A stretch of 64,000 nt of DNA from Laspinema sp. D2d (GTDB lineage: Bacteria > Cyanobacteriota > Cyanobacteriia > Cyanobacteriales > Laspinemataceae). The notes below the pieces were generated by a model. That model had not been told where the DNA came from, did no database searches, and was given only the letters and a program-made list of their open reading frames with translations. The position numbers were made by a program, and so were the translations under genes. This document shows positions 35,470 through 43,506 of this stretch, in pieces. Where the stretch lies: contig NZ_JAMXFC010000011.1 in the NCBI RefSeq assembly GCF_025370755.1, forward strand, positions 97,451-161,450, in the 5' to 3' direction. Numbering within the stretch: position 1 is the first letter of the stretch; each line of letters opens with the position of its first letter.

Positions 35470-37161
35470 CTAATCTAAATGCTCCTCATCCATCTCCTCT
35501 AGGGCGAGGGGTTCATTCCCCGGCGTGCGGAGATTCTCCAACATGACTTGAATTTCTAGGGGCGGGGGTGGTGTGAGGCGAGAGACAATTAAGGTGACTG
35601 CAAAATTAATCATCATGCCAATGGTTCCGATGCCTTCAGCGGAAATGCCAAATAACCAGGGTTCCATCCCGTAGAAATTGACGGCGATAATATAGTAGGC
35701 GGTGAATGCCAACCCCGCTACCATCCCAGCGATCGCGCCTTCTCGATTGGTTCGGCCATCAAAGATGCCTAAAATAATCACGGGGAAAAAGCTGGCAGCA
35801 GCTAACCCAAAGGCAAACGCCACCACCTGGGCCACAAATCCTGGAGGGTTGATTCCAAAGTATCCGGCAATGGCAATGGCAAATCCCACCATGATCCGAC
35901 CCACCATGACTCGCTTGGCTTCCGAGGCCCCGGGATTGATCAGGCGGTAATAAATATCATGGGCAACGGAACTCGAAATCACCAACAATAAACCCGATGC
36001 GGTAGACAAGGCAGCAGCTAATCCCCCAGCCGCCACAAGGCCCACCACCCAGGGAGCTAGATTCGCCACTTCGGGAGTAGACAAGACGATGATATCCCGG
36101 TCAATGTTAATTTCATTGGTGTCCGGGTCCGGGGTTAATTCCAAGAGCCCATCGGCATTTTTATCCTCAAAGCTTAAGAGTCCGGTGTTTTCCCATTTCG
36201 TTGCCCAATCGAGTTGGCGGACCTGTTCAATGGTTTGCCCGTTTAAGTTGTTAATCAAGTTATAGCGGGCAAAGGTGGATAAGGCGGGGGCGGTGGTATA
36301 GAGAATGGCGATAAATAGGAGTGCCCAACCGGCGGAGTAACGGGCGGCGCGAATATTGGTGACGGTATAAAATCTCACGATAACATGGGGCAATCCGGCG
36401 GTTCCCACCATCAGGGCGATGGTGATGAACAGCACATCCAGCATGGATTTGTTGGTAAAGGGTTGGGTATATTCGGCAAACCCGAGGTCTAGCTGAATTT
36501 GATTGAGTTGGGGAACGATATCGCTGAAGGTAAAGGCAAGTTGGGGGAAGGGATTGCCGGTGAGTTGAAAAGACAGGGCGATCGCCGGGATCAAGTAGGC
36601 GACAATTAATACGGTGTATTGAGCAACTTGGGTCCAGGTAATCCCTTTCATTCCTCCCAAGACGGCAAAAAAGCCGACGATAATCATGCCGATGATTACG
36701 CCTTGGTTGATATCGACTTGCAGGAACCGGCTGAAGACGATACCGACGCCCCGCATTTGTCCCGCGACATAAGTCAGGGAAATAAAGATAGCAGCGACGA
36801 CGGCAACTAAGCGGGCGATGTTGGAGTAGTAGCGATCGCCGACAAAATCCGGGACCGTGTATTTTCCAAATTTCCGCAAATAGGGGGCCAGGAGGAGGGC
36901 GAGGAGGACATAGCCTCCGGTCCATCCCATCAAATAAATGGATCCGTCATACCCGAGGACGGAGATCAGTCCTGCCATTGAGATAAAGGAGGCGGCAGAC
37001 ATCCAGTCGGCAGCAGTGGCGGCCCCATTGGCGATCGCCGGAATACCCTGTCCGGCAACGAAGAATCCTTTACTATCTCGCACCCGCGATCGCCAGCCGA
37101 TATAGGTGTACAGAATAAAGGAGAGAATGACTAGTATTGTTGTCCATGCTTCTACTGACAT
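35470..37161 (-). CDS. sodium:solute symporter (SSS family, acetate-permease-like)
   Basis: A 563-residue transporter with about 13 hydrophobic helices. The N-terminal part contains YIGWRSRVRDSKGFFVAGQGI and AATAADWMSAASFISMAGLI, typical of ActP-like sodium:solute symporters in the SSS family. A hydrophilic insertion (LDWATKWENTGLLSFEDKNADGLLELTPDPDTN) at about residues 305-345 is an extra loop. It follows the DUF4212 gene by three bases; these two families are regularly found as a large and small subunit. The substrate is probably a small carboxylate (inference). Confidence 0.9.
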   Translation of the reverse strand: MSVEAWTTILVILSFILYTYIGWRSRVRDSKGFFVAGQGIPAIANGAATAADWMSAASFISMAGLISVLGYDGSIYLMGWTGGYVLLALLLAPYLRKFGKYTVPDFVGDRYYSNIARLVAVVAAIFISLTYVAGQMRGVGIVFSRFLQVDINQGVIIGMIIVGFFAVLGGMKGITWTQVAQYTVLIVAYLIPAIALSFQLTGNPFPQLAFTFSDIVPQLNQIQLDLGFAEYTQPFTNKSMLDVLFITIALMVGTAGLPHVIVRFYTVTNIRAARYSAGWALLFIAILYTTAPALSTFARYNLINNLNGQTIEQVRQLDWATKWENTGLLSFEDKNADGLLELTPDPDTNEINIDRDIIVLSTPEVANLAPWVVGLVAAGGLAAALSTASGLLLVISSSVAHDIYYRLINPGASEAKRVMVGRIMVGFAIAIAGYFGINPPGFVAQVVAFAFGLAAASFFPVIILGIFDGRTNREGAIAGMVAGLAFTAYYIIAVNFYGMEPWLFGISAEGIGTIGMMINFAVTLIVSRLTPPPPLEIQVMLENLRTPGNEPLALEEMDEEHLD

Positions 37162-37164
37162 CAG

Positions 37165-37440
37165 TTAGTCTCTCCGATTGCTGTCATTATTGCTGTCGTT
37201 GTATTTGCGATCGAGTTTATCCATTTGAATGGCATAGATAAAAATTAGAACCACAAAGATATAAATGGATCCTTGTTGAGCCATCCAAAAGCCGAAGGGT
37301 AACCTTCCAATCCGAATCAGGTTGAGGGGTTGTACCAATAAGATGCTGCACCCAATGGAGACGATTCCCCAGGCGATCAGCAGGTTTCGGATTAATGCTT
37401 TGTTGGCCCGCCAATAAACGTGCCGGTTTTCGTCGTTCAT
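37165..37440 (-). CDS. DUF4212 protein, symporter small subunit
   Basis: A 91-residue membrane protein with two hydrophobic segments (about residues 17-40 and 53-75). The N-terminus YWRANKALIRNLLIAWGIVSIG and the central FGFWMAQQGSIYIFV match DUF4212, known as the small partner of acetate-type sodium:solute symporters. The gap to the symporter start is three bases, so both are surely co-transcribed and probably translationally coupled. Confidence 0.87.
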   Translation of the reverse strand: MNDENRHVYWRANKALIRNLLIAWGIVSIGCSILLVQPLNLIRIGRLPFGFWMAQQGSIYIFVVLIFIYAIQMDKLDRKYNDSNNDSNRRD

Positions 37441-37927
37441 GATTTTGGCTCAAGCAGAGTTTAGTGATGTGAAGTTTACTCAGCATACAGTGGGATGCTT
37501 TGGCAATGCTAGAGGGAAAGATCTTTTTCCTTGGGGAAAAAATAGCGGGGTGCTGCGATCGCCAAGTGAGCTGAAGTGTGATATATTATGGCTACAGATA
37601 CCGATACAGTTTTTTGTGGGGATCGCTGCTCCGGAGTGAGAATAAAGGCCGGGGATCGCCGGTATCTCGCTCATTTCCTGCTAGGGCGCTACAGTGGCAG
37701 ATTCTGGGGCAAGTTTAAAGGGTAAGGGCAATTTCTGTTTTGCCGTTCTAAATCAGGCCGGGGTTGGGCAACTTTTCCCGTTCTGTTCTCGTCCCCTGAA
37801 ATTCCCCACAACCGAGAATTTTTCTGAGATTCTTTTTGGGTGAGTCCCCTTCTCCTCTACCGATTGAGGTAGAAAGAGAGGGCTCGGGGGTTAAGGTAGT
37901 ATTCCTATCAGGGGAGATTGTACTGGG

Positions 37928-37941
37928 GTGATTTGTATCAC
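37928..37941. promoter_or_regulatory. candidate cAMP receptor (SyCRP1-type) binding site
   Basis: GTGATTTGTATCAC fits the TGTGA-N6-TCACA core of CRP-family sites, being perfectly symmetric in its GTGA/TCAC halves. A TATAAC -10-like hexamer at 37975-37980 puts the dyad about 52 bases upstream of a possible plus-strand start. The regulated gene is uncertain. Confidence 0.45.
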
Positions 37942-38038
37942 ACCTATGGTCAGAACTCAAACGTTATAACCCTTAGAGGACAGTCATTTAAAAATTTATT
38001 ACGGAAGCCGTCCAAAAGTTTATGAAGAAATATTGCAG

Positions 38039-38066
38039 TTGCTTGATTTAACTGTTAAAGTATGCT
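38039..38066 (+). promoter_or_regulatory. candidate promoter with an internal operator-like dyad
   Basis: TTGCTT and TATGCT are spaced by 16 bases, and the spacer contains the 13-base palindrome TTTAACTGTTAAA (38047-38059). This layout would allow a repressor to block RNA polymerase. Confidence 0.35.
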
Positions 38067-38112
38067 CAAGGGCGACTTAAGTCCATACTCGTATCTAGGA
38101 GGCCAGCCCACC

Positions 38113-38148
38113 ATGTACAAAAACCCAACGGATACAGTTCGGGACTAA
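38113..38148 (+). CDS. micro-ORF with strong Shine-Dalgarno (11 codons)
   Basis: ATG at 38113 reads MYKNPTDTVRD then stop, preceded by AGGAGG at 38097-38102 with ten intervening bases. It may be a leader peptide or the 5' remnant of a broken gene. I cannot name a homologue. The strong ribosome binding site is the only support. Confidence 0.25.
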   Translation: MYKNPTDTVRD

Positions 38149-38178
38149 GAATAGGACCGAGGGGGAAATGGAACCGTG

Positions 38179-38406
38179 CTACCGCGTCATATTCAACATC
38201 AAAATGCGCGAGGGCGGACTGTCAATTTCAATAATACTTGTGGATTGGGTTTCCCAAGAAGAATTGGCATCTGAGGCGTTGACTCCATCACCCTGATTAG
38301 GTTTTGAAGTATTTTCAACCGGCATTTGGTTGCAGAGTTCAGCCATTGTATAACAGACCAATTCTGAACCGCCTGCCTCAAAATCGCTGATGCTTACTGA
38401 TTGCAT
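38179..38406 (-). CDS. possible small hypothetical protein
   Basis: A 75-codon frame beginning MQSVSISDFEAGGSELVCYTMAEL and ending ILMLNMTR. It is acidic at the start, polar in the middle and has no hydrophobic helix. The ribosome binding site is weak (AAGAAT). It is divergent from the SDR gene and not overlapped by any larger gene, which favours it slightly. Possibly a peptide or small regulator; no function is claimed. Confidence 0.35.
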   Translation of the reverse strand: MQSVSISDFEAGGSELVCYTMAELCNQMPVENTSKPNQGDGVNASDANSSWETQSTSIIEIDSPPSRILMLNMTR

Positions 38407-38508
38407 TTAACTTATTCTTCTGATCGCCTAAACGGGTGACTCTGTGAAGTGCCAAAAAATATCAACAGACTTGGCATGGAATGGGGAGAGGGATAAGACC
38501 TCAAATAT

Positions 38509-38513
38509 GGAGG
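38509..38513 (+). promoter_or_regulatory. Shine-Dalgarno that fixes the SDR start
   Basis: GGAGG lies eight bases before ATG 38522, favouring this start over the GTG at 38444 and the ATG at 38507, which would include the GGAGG in the coding sequence. Confidence 0.7.
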
Positions 38514-38521
38514 CTTCATTG

Positions 38522-39370
38522 ATGAACATTCAAGACAAGACTGCACTCATTACTGGCGCGTCCCGTGGAATTGGGCGGGCGATCGCCCTGGAGTTGGCAC
38601 ATCAAGGCATGAAACGGCTCATTATTGTGGCCCGCGATCGCGACAAATTAGCCGAAGTGGAAGCTGAGATTGCGGCGATCGGAGTAGAGGTCGTGAGTCT
38701 CCCTTTAGATCTCACGCGACCTGTGGAAGTGGACATTGCGATCGCCCAAGCCTGGAAGCATCATGGTCCAATTCATCTGTTGGTCAATTGTGCGGGCGTC
38801 GCACATCAGACCCCATTTTTGCAGTCGAAATTTCCAAAAATTCAGGAAGAACTTTCTCTGAACATTATGGGAATGTACGAGATCACGCGCATGGTTGCCA
38901 AGCGCATGGCAGCAAGGCAAGAAGGCACAATCGTCAATGTTTCCAGCTTAATGGGCAAAGTGGCTGCACCTACGATGTCTACCTATTCCGCAACCAAGTT
39001 CGCTATTCTCGGCTTCACTCAAGCCTTGCGCGGGGAACTTGCGGAACATAATATCAAAGTCGTCGCACTTCTGCCCACTTTGACTGATACCGACATGGCG
39101 AAAAACTTACAATTGTTTCGCTGGGTTGTGCCGATGACACCGCAACAGGTGGCAAAAGCACTGGTATCAGGACTCAACAAAGACGCCTCGGAGATCTTAG
39201 TGGGATGGCAAAGTCATTTAGCGGTTTTGTGCCAACGGATTGCGCCGTGGCTATTGGATAAAATGCTCTTGATGGCTTCTCCTTTATCTGCGGATCTGGA
39301 AAAGCGCCATGATCGCCGGAATCAAGCCAGCGATCGCCTCCTCGCCGAGGCGGCTGCCGCATCCCGTTAA
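38522..39370 (+). CDS. short-chain dehydrogenase/reductase
   Basis: A 282-residue classical SDR. The NAD(P)-binding motif is TGASRGIGRA near residue 12, NCAGVA is near 88, and the catalytic Ser and YxxxK lie in VSSLMGKVAAPTMSTYSATK near 135-155. The residues after the first strand (VARDRDKL) suggest NADPH preference, though this is not certain. The C-terminal 70 residues (LLDKMLLMASPLSADLEKRHDRR) form an amphipathic tail seen in lipid- or quinone-acting SDRs, but the substrate is unknown. Neighbours give no pathway link. Confidence 0.88.
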   Translation: MNIQDKTALITGASRGIGRAIALELAHQGMKRLIIVARDRDKLAEVEAEIAAIGVEVVSLPLDLTRPVEVDIAIAQAWKHHGPIHLLVNCAGVAHQTPFLQSKFPKIQEELSLNIMGMYEITRMVAKRMAARQEGTIVNVSSLMGKVAAPTMSTYSATKFAILGFTQALRGELAEHNIKVVALLPTLTDTDMAKNLQLFRWVVPMTPQQVAKALVSGLNKDASEILVGWQSHLAVLCQRIAPWLLDKMLLMASPLSADLEKRHDRRNQASDRLLAEAAAASR

Positions 39371-39402
39371 GGGCTTTCTAAAAACCCGGTGGGTACTATC
39401 GA

Positions 39403-39430
39403 GTAGGGGCAATTCATGAATTGTCCCTAC
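39403..39430. repeat. 28-bp palindrome, CATG-centred
   Basis: GTAGGGGCAATTCATGAATT continues into GTCCCTAC. The halves are complementary except for one G-T position. Its form (GGGGCAATTCATGAATTGCCCC type) is frequent between cyanobacterial genes, from memory. It shares the CATG-centred layout of the palindrome at 2674-2713. Confidence 0.7.
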
Positions 39431-39487
39431 ATCAACGTAGGATTTTAAGGTTTGGTTGGCCCTTAATCTGGTTGTACGCCATGAGTT

Positions 39488-39558
39488 AAAAGCCGGGTTT
39501 CTGCCAGAAAATCTGGGGCAATTAGCCACGGTTTCTAGGGCAGAAACCCGGTTTTTGG
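39488..39558. repeat. inverted pair of the AGAAACC-type repeat
   Basis: AAAAGCCGGGTTTCTGCC at the left and GGCAGAAACCCGGTTTTTGG at the right form an 18-bp stem around a loop of about 33 bases, lying in the spacer between the SDR gene and the gene at 40135. Confidence 0.65.
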
Positions 39559-40120
39559 TCCCGGGGATGGAATACTGTAGTAGAGTTTTAGGCGATCGCA
39601 CTCCTTTCCTGGGGTCCAAAGATTTCCTGGGGGTCACCGGATTGACTCACCGGAATCTAGACTTGAAACGCTTTCAGTGAAAGGGGGATATTTTATTTTA
39701 CCATAACCGCTCCTATCCGACGCATCTTGCCAGAGGCATAACAGCGAGAGTTTGGCCGACCCATTGGACCCTCTCCCCTCCAAAACTTCCGCCCCGTCTG
39801 GATTCCCTGGCGAGTTGACCCGGGACCGGGGGCATGGAATGTCCGTAAATTTATAAAAAATGAATTCATTGATACAATAATCCGACGACTCATGCTAGAC
39901 TCGTACCAACTGGAAAATAAATTAACCGGGTAACCGAGTCAAAAGCATCAGCCAATTGTTGCGGCTGACTCTGGATCCAAATGCTCTAAGCTTGGATAAT
40001 TATTTTTTGAACGTTTCTAATATTTTCTTTCCCCAATAATTTAATTTTTTTTGACGGATTGTACTCAATCCTCATAATATGTAAAATACAAACCCAATAA
40101 ACATTATTCGTCTAGCGGCG

Positions 40121-40126
40121 AGGAGG
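40121..40126 (+). promoter_or_regulatory. strong Shine-Dalgarno of the orphan gene at 40135
   Basis: AGGAGG is followed by eight bases and then ATG 40135. A strong site for this genome, supporting real translation of the short gene. Confidence 0.7.
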
Positions 40127-40134
40127 TTGATCCC

Positions 40135-40464
40135 ATGTTAAATGCACAGCACAATTCCAAGGGAAACTTCATGGTAGTTGATTTGGCCGAGGGAGTTTTA
40201 GTCGGTTCTCTCATGCCTAAAGATAACCTCCCCGCATTGCGATCAGGATTTGCCGGATATCCGGCGAACCCCCGATGGAATATTATTAAATATCGGGCCT
40301 GGAAAATGGGACGGCAGTTGCGACAGTCTTTGGATGAAGGGGAGTTAGTGGTGCGTTCCACTGACTTCATGTTAGTTCCAGCACAAGAGAATTCTTCAAC
40401 TCAGATTGGGAAGGTGAAGCAACAGAGCGATCGCTTTCTAACAACTCCAATGGTACTCGCTTAA
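40135..40464 (+). CDS. hypothetical small protein with strong RBS
   Basis: A 109-residue protein that I do not recognise. It begins MLNAQHNSKGNFMVVDLAEGVLVGSLMPKDNLPALRSG and contains GFAGYPANPRWNIIKYRAWKMGRQL, with a helical middle (LRQSLDEGELVVRSTDFMLV). No signal peptide or membrane segment. The strong ribosome binding site, an AT-rich upstream region and a terminator after the stop argue that it is an independent, well-translated gene. It is flanked by the SDR and DHH genes. Confidence 0.75.
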   Translation: MLNAQHNSKGNFMVVDLAEGVLVGSLMPKDNLPALRSGFAGYPANPRWNIIKYRAWKMGRQLRQSLDEGELVVRSTDFMLVPAQENSSTQIGKVKQQSDRFLTTPMVLA

Positions 40465-40499
40465 CTCAAATTCATGAATTCAGAATCTTTCCCTAGAAG

Positions 40500-40526
40500 G
40501 AGCGATCGCTGTTAAGGCGATCGCTC
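40500..40526. terminator. bidirectional HIP1-stem terminator
   Basis: GAGCGATCGC pairs with GCGATCGCTC around a loop of seven bases and is followed on plus by TTTCTCATTTT. It lies between the orphan gene and the convergent DHH gene. It has the same design as 7001-7045: two facing HIP1 octamers. Confidence 0.75.
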
Positions 40527-40547
40527 TTTCTCATTTTATTGGGGCTT

Positions 40548-41486
40548 TTAAACTAGGGCAGTCAGGCGATCGATTAAAGTTTGTTTTACCTGTTCTGCAT
40601 TTTCATTTTCAACTTGGCAAGTGCCTGCATTCGCATGACCCCCACCGCCATATTCCAGCATCAAGGCTCCAATATTAAGATTGGAGGTGCGGTTTAAAAT
40701 TGACTTACCCACAGCAAACACGGTATTTTGTTGTTTGAGTCCCCAGAGAACGTGGATGGAGATATTGCAGTCGGGATAAAGCGCATAAATGGTAAACCGA
40801 TTGCCTGCATAGATCGTCTCTTGATTCCGCAAATCCAGAACAACTAAATTTTGATAAACTGTTGAACAGTCTTTAAGTTGCTGATTAAATTTTTCTTGGT
40901 GTTCAAAGTACAAGTCGGACCGTTCTTTGACATCAGGAAGCTGTAAAATTTCCTCAATGGTATGATTTCTACAGTAATCAATTAACTCCATCATTAATTG
41001 ATAGTTAGAAATTCGGAACTCTTTAAATCTTCCCAAGCCGGTTCGAGCATCCATCAGAAAGCTTAAAAGCACCCATCCTGCGGGTTCTAAAATCTCGGAC
41101 CGCTCAAATTGAGCTGAGTCTGACTTATCCACCGCTTCCATCATTTCGGTGGAGATGGTGGTAAATTTTTCAGGTCCGCCAAAGTAGTTGTAAACGACTC
41201 GGGCGGCAGAAGGAGCCTTTGGATCGATAATATAATTATCTTGCGCGTCTTGATTGCGGATGGTTTCGCTTTCGTGGTGGTCGAAAACTAAATGAGCGGT
41301 TTTGACGTAGGGTAAATTGGTGGTAATATCGCGATCGCTGATGTCAATTTTGCCATCCTGCATATCTTTTGGATGCACAAATTTAATCTCATCGATGAGA
41401 TTCAGTTCTTTTAACAGAACAGCACAGACTAACCCATCAAAATCACTACGGGTTACTAAGCGGTACTTATGGTCGTTACTGGACAT
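40548..41486 (-). CDS. DHH family phosphoesterase
   Basis: A 312-residue DHH/DHHA1 phosphoesterase. The N-terminal DHH domain has TRSDFDGLVCAVLL and FDHHES (metal-binding Asp and His residues), and the C-terminal DHHA1 domain ends with GGGGHANAGTCQ. Family members act on short RNAs, cyclic dinucleotide products or polyphosphate; the target here is not determinable. GGGGGAAAT precedes the ATG. The opposing orphan gene ends at 40464, with a terminator between. Confidence 0.88.
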   Translation of the reverse strand: MSSNDHKYRLVTRSDFDGLVCAVLLKELNLIDEIKFVHPKDMQDGKIDISDRDITTNLPYVKTAHLVFDHHESETIRNQDAQDNYIIDPKAPSAARVVYNYFGGPEKFTTISTEMMEAVDKSDSAQFERSEILEPAGWVLLSFLMDARTGLGRFKEFRISNYQLMMELIDYCRNHTIEEILQLPDVKERSDLYFEHQEKFNQQLKDCSTVYQNLVVLDLRNQETIYAGNRFTIYALYPDCNISIHVLWGLKQQNTVFAVGKSILNRTSNLNIGALMLEYGGGGHANAGTCQVENENAEQVKQTLIDRLTALV

Positions 41487-41585
41487 ATTTCCCCCGGTTG
41501 GATCAGTATCGGTTTATTTTCTCTAGGTGTCTCTATTGAAACCGATCTGTTCTCTGCTGTCTAGGATATGGATACCCTATTGCTT

Positions 41586-41740
41586 AGAAACCGGGTTTTT
41601 TACGAAATCTTGGTCTATTCGTCACAAATTTAGGCAACAAATCCCTTTTCGGGTTCCCCCAACAATTAAAAACCCGGTTTCTTGACACCATTGGGGGCAA
41701 TTTGCCATGAATCGGGGTCAGAAACCGGGTTTCTGGTGCC
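41586..41740. repeat. three copies of the AGAAACC-type repeat
   Basis: AGAAACCGGGTTTTT (41586-41600), AAAAACCCGGTTTCTTGACACC (41669-41690) and GGTCAGAAACCGGGTTTCTGGTGCC (41716-41740) form a compound inverted repeat in the 264-bp gap between the DHH and WD40 genes. Confidence 0.7.
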
Positions 41741-41750
41741 ATAGATGGTG

Positions 41751-42926
41751 TCAGGGATTGGGGGAGGCGATCGCATCTTGATTGGGACCCATGCCACCCC
41801 GCCATAAGTTGACGATCCGATCTAATCCTCCGGTAGCGAGGGTCAGTCCATCGGGATACCAGGCGATCGCCTGGGCCCAATCTGACTCGGCGGAAATAAA
41901 TCCGACTGCTTCTCCTGTTTCAATATTCCAGAAGCGAATTCCATCCCGAGATGCACTGGCAAACAGTTGACCATTTGGGTTGATTTTCAGTGACTTAATC
42001 CAACTGGGATGATCCACCAGGCTATAATGCAATTCTCGATTAACTAAATCCCAACATTTAATCGTAGCATCAAAACTACCGGCAATTAAACGATTGCCAT
42101 CGGGGGTAAAATCTAAGGTGGTAATTCCGCGATCGTGTTGAAATGAAGTCGAGAGGGGATTGCCAACAATGGCGGTTCCTTCCCCGGGAATCACCGGCCA
42201 TAAAATAATATTACCCTGATGAGTTCCTGCGGCAATCAGTTGTCCATCGCCTCGAAATGCTACGGAATAAATCGGTTGTAAATTTAATAAGACTTGGATG
42301 AGTTGGTAATCCAGCAAATCCCAAAAGCGAATTCCATCTAATCCACCACTGACTAAATTTCGGCCATCGGGAGAAATTGCTAGGGAAAGGACGTTACTTC
42401 TATGTTCTAAAAATCGATGTAATAGTTTACCTTCTTGGACATCCCAAACTTCGATCGCCCCGCCATCGGAAGAACTTACGAGGGTATTTCCATCGGGAGA
42501 AAAAGCTAGGGCGAGGACACGATTTTGATAGGTATTCCAGTGGCGAATTCGTTTTTCTTGTTGTAAATCCCAGATTTCAATTCTTGGATCATTTCTGCCG
42601 CCGCCTAGGGCAATGAATCGGCCATCGGGACTAAAGGCGAGGGAGTGAATGGTGGCGGATTCTCCTTCGATCGCCAGAAATAATTCTGGATTGTCCCAAC
42701 TCGGGGCGATGGGGCGATCGCTTTGCCCTTGAAATTGGGGATGAGAGGCGGTAATCCAGGATAATCCAGCCTGCACAGAAGGGGGAGGCATTCGGGGTTG
42801 AGGAGTTGCCAGAGTGCTATCCCCCAGGGAAAATAAGGCAGTGTTCAGCAGAAAGGGAAGATAGGCCAATAACCCAGGGATTAAACCCTTAGTTAGAACA
42901 GGGTTTTTTAATCTGAATCTCTCCAT
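41751..42926 (-). CDS. WD40 repeat protein with N-terminal signal or anchor
   Basis: A 391-residue protein. Residues about 12-35 are hydrophobic (LIPGLLAYLPFLLNTALFSL), so the protein is probably exported or membrane-attached. Seven WD40 units (about residues 90-385, from IHSLAFSPDGRF to VNLWRGG) should form a complete propeller. Several units lack the usual Trp-Asp pair at the end, as in divergent cyanobacterial propellers. It has no strong ribosome binding site. Function unknown, probably binding or scaffolding. Confidence 0.78.
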   Translation of the reverse strand: MERFRLKNPVLTKGLIPGLLAYLPFLLNTALFSLGDSTLATPQPRMPPPSVQAGLSWITASHPQFQGQSDRPIAPSWDNPELFLAIEGESATIHSLAFSPDGRFIALGGGRNDPRIEIWDLQQEKRIRHWNTYQNRVLALAFSPDGNTLVSSSDGGAIEVWDVQEGKLLHRFLEHRSNVLSLAISPDGRNLVSGGLDGIRFWDLLDYQLIQVLLNLQPIYSVAFRGDGQLIAAGTHQGNIILWPVIPGEGTAIVGNPLSTSFQHDRGITTLDFTPDGNRLIAGSFDATIKCWDLVNRELHYSLVDHPSWIKSLKINPNGQLFASASRDGIRFWNIETGEAVGFISAESDWAQAIAWYPDGLTLATGGLDRIVNLWRGGMGPNQDAIASPNP

Positions 42927-43017
42927 TCAGTTTACCACTCATCGATTCAGAACGTATGACTTAACCGTACTCATTCAAATTCTAGCCTGTTCAGGGAATT
43001 GAAATTTAGACTAGAAA

Positions 43018-43467
43018 TCAGTCTTGATGATGATGACAGTCAGGTTGAATATTGGGGCAAATGGTATGAGCAATTTGGTCCTCGGGGGGTTGTTCTTGCC
43101 AGCCCTTGAGAATGCCCTTTAACTCTGACCGGAGGGTTTCTAATGACCGAATTTGTTCATCAATTGCCGCAACTTTGGCCTCTAAATGATGTCGAACTTC
43201 TCCACAAGGTAACTCGCCGCGATCGTGAACCTGCAAAATATCTTTTATTTCCGTCAGAGTTAATCCCAAAGATTGCGATCGCTTAATAAAAGCCAACCGA
43301 TTTAGCACCGTAGAATCAAAGAGCCGATAACCTGACTCGGCCCGTTCTACGGTGGGTTCTAACAGACCAATTTCTTCATAGTAGCGAATCGTCTTCACCG
43401 GCAATCCCGAAGTTGCAGACACTTCGCCAATTTTTAGGGATTTTTCACCCACCAAAAGTTCCATCAT
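43018..43467 (-). CDS. MerR-family heavy-metal-responsive regulator
   Basis: A 149-residue MerR-type transcription regulator. The winged helix-turn-helix spans about 11-80 (LKIGEVSATSGLPVKTIRYYEEIGLLEP), followed by a coiled-coil dimerisation helix (about 90-120). Cys88 and the C-terminal pair Cys137/Cys144 with adjacent histidines (DCHHHQD) are candidate metal ligands like those of ZntR/CueR/CoaR proteins; which metal is not decidable. No metal pump or chaperone lies next to it. It is 39 bases downstream of the 98-aa membrane protein and perhaps co-transcribed. Confidence 0.85.
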   Translation of the reverse strand: MMELLVGEKSLKIGEVSATSGLPVKTIRYYEEIGLLEPTVERAESGYRLFDSTVLNRLAFIKRSQSLGLTLTEIKDILQVHDRGELPCGEVRHHLEAKVAAIDEQIRSLETLRSELKGILKGWQEQPPEDQIAHTICPNIQPDCHHHQD

Positions 43468-43506
43468 TTTGCGGTTGAGGTGACGGGTATTACAAGCCCC
43501 GAACAG

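Larger units (their letters stand above)
37441..38178. other. spacer with a CRP-type site and a strong-RBS micro-ORF
   Basis: A 738-bp spacer after the start of the minus-strand symporter operon. It carries a perfect GTGA-N6-TCAC dyad at 37928-37941, a promoter-like sequence at 38039-38066, and an 11-codon ORF with AGGAGG at 38113-38148. Open frames at 37439-37960 look non-coding. Confidence 0.5.
39371..40134. other. repeat-rich spacer
   Basis: A 764-bp stretch without a convincing gene. It holds a 28-bp palindrome at 39403-39430, an inverted pair of the AGAAACC repeat at 39488-39558, and a long leader before the gene at 40135. Frames at 39284-39637 and 39693-39893 look non-coding. Confidence 0.5.

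Noticed and set aside
36260..36925. 221-codon frame inside the symporter gene
   Set aside because: Arg/Pro/His-rich frame-shadow of a well-supported membrane transporter on the same strand.
37748..37960. 70-codon minus-strand frame downstream of the symporter operon promoter
   Set aside because: Low-complexity composition, and the CRP-like dyad overlaps its start.
39284..39637. 117-codon minus-strand frame overlapping the SDR 3' end
   Set aside because: It overlaps a confident gene and the repeat region and has no recognisable domain.
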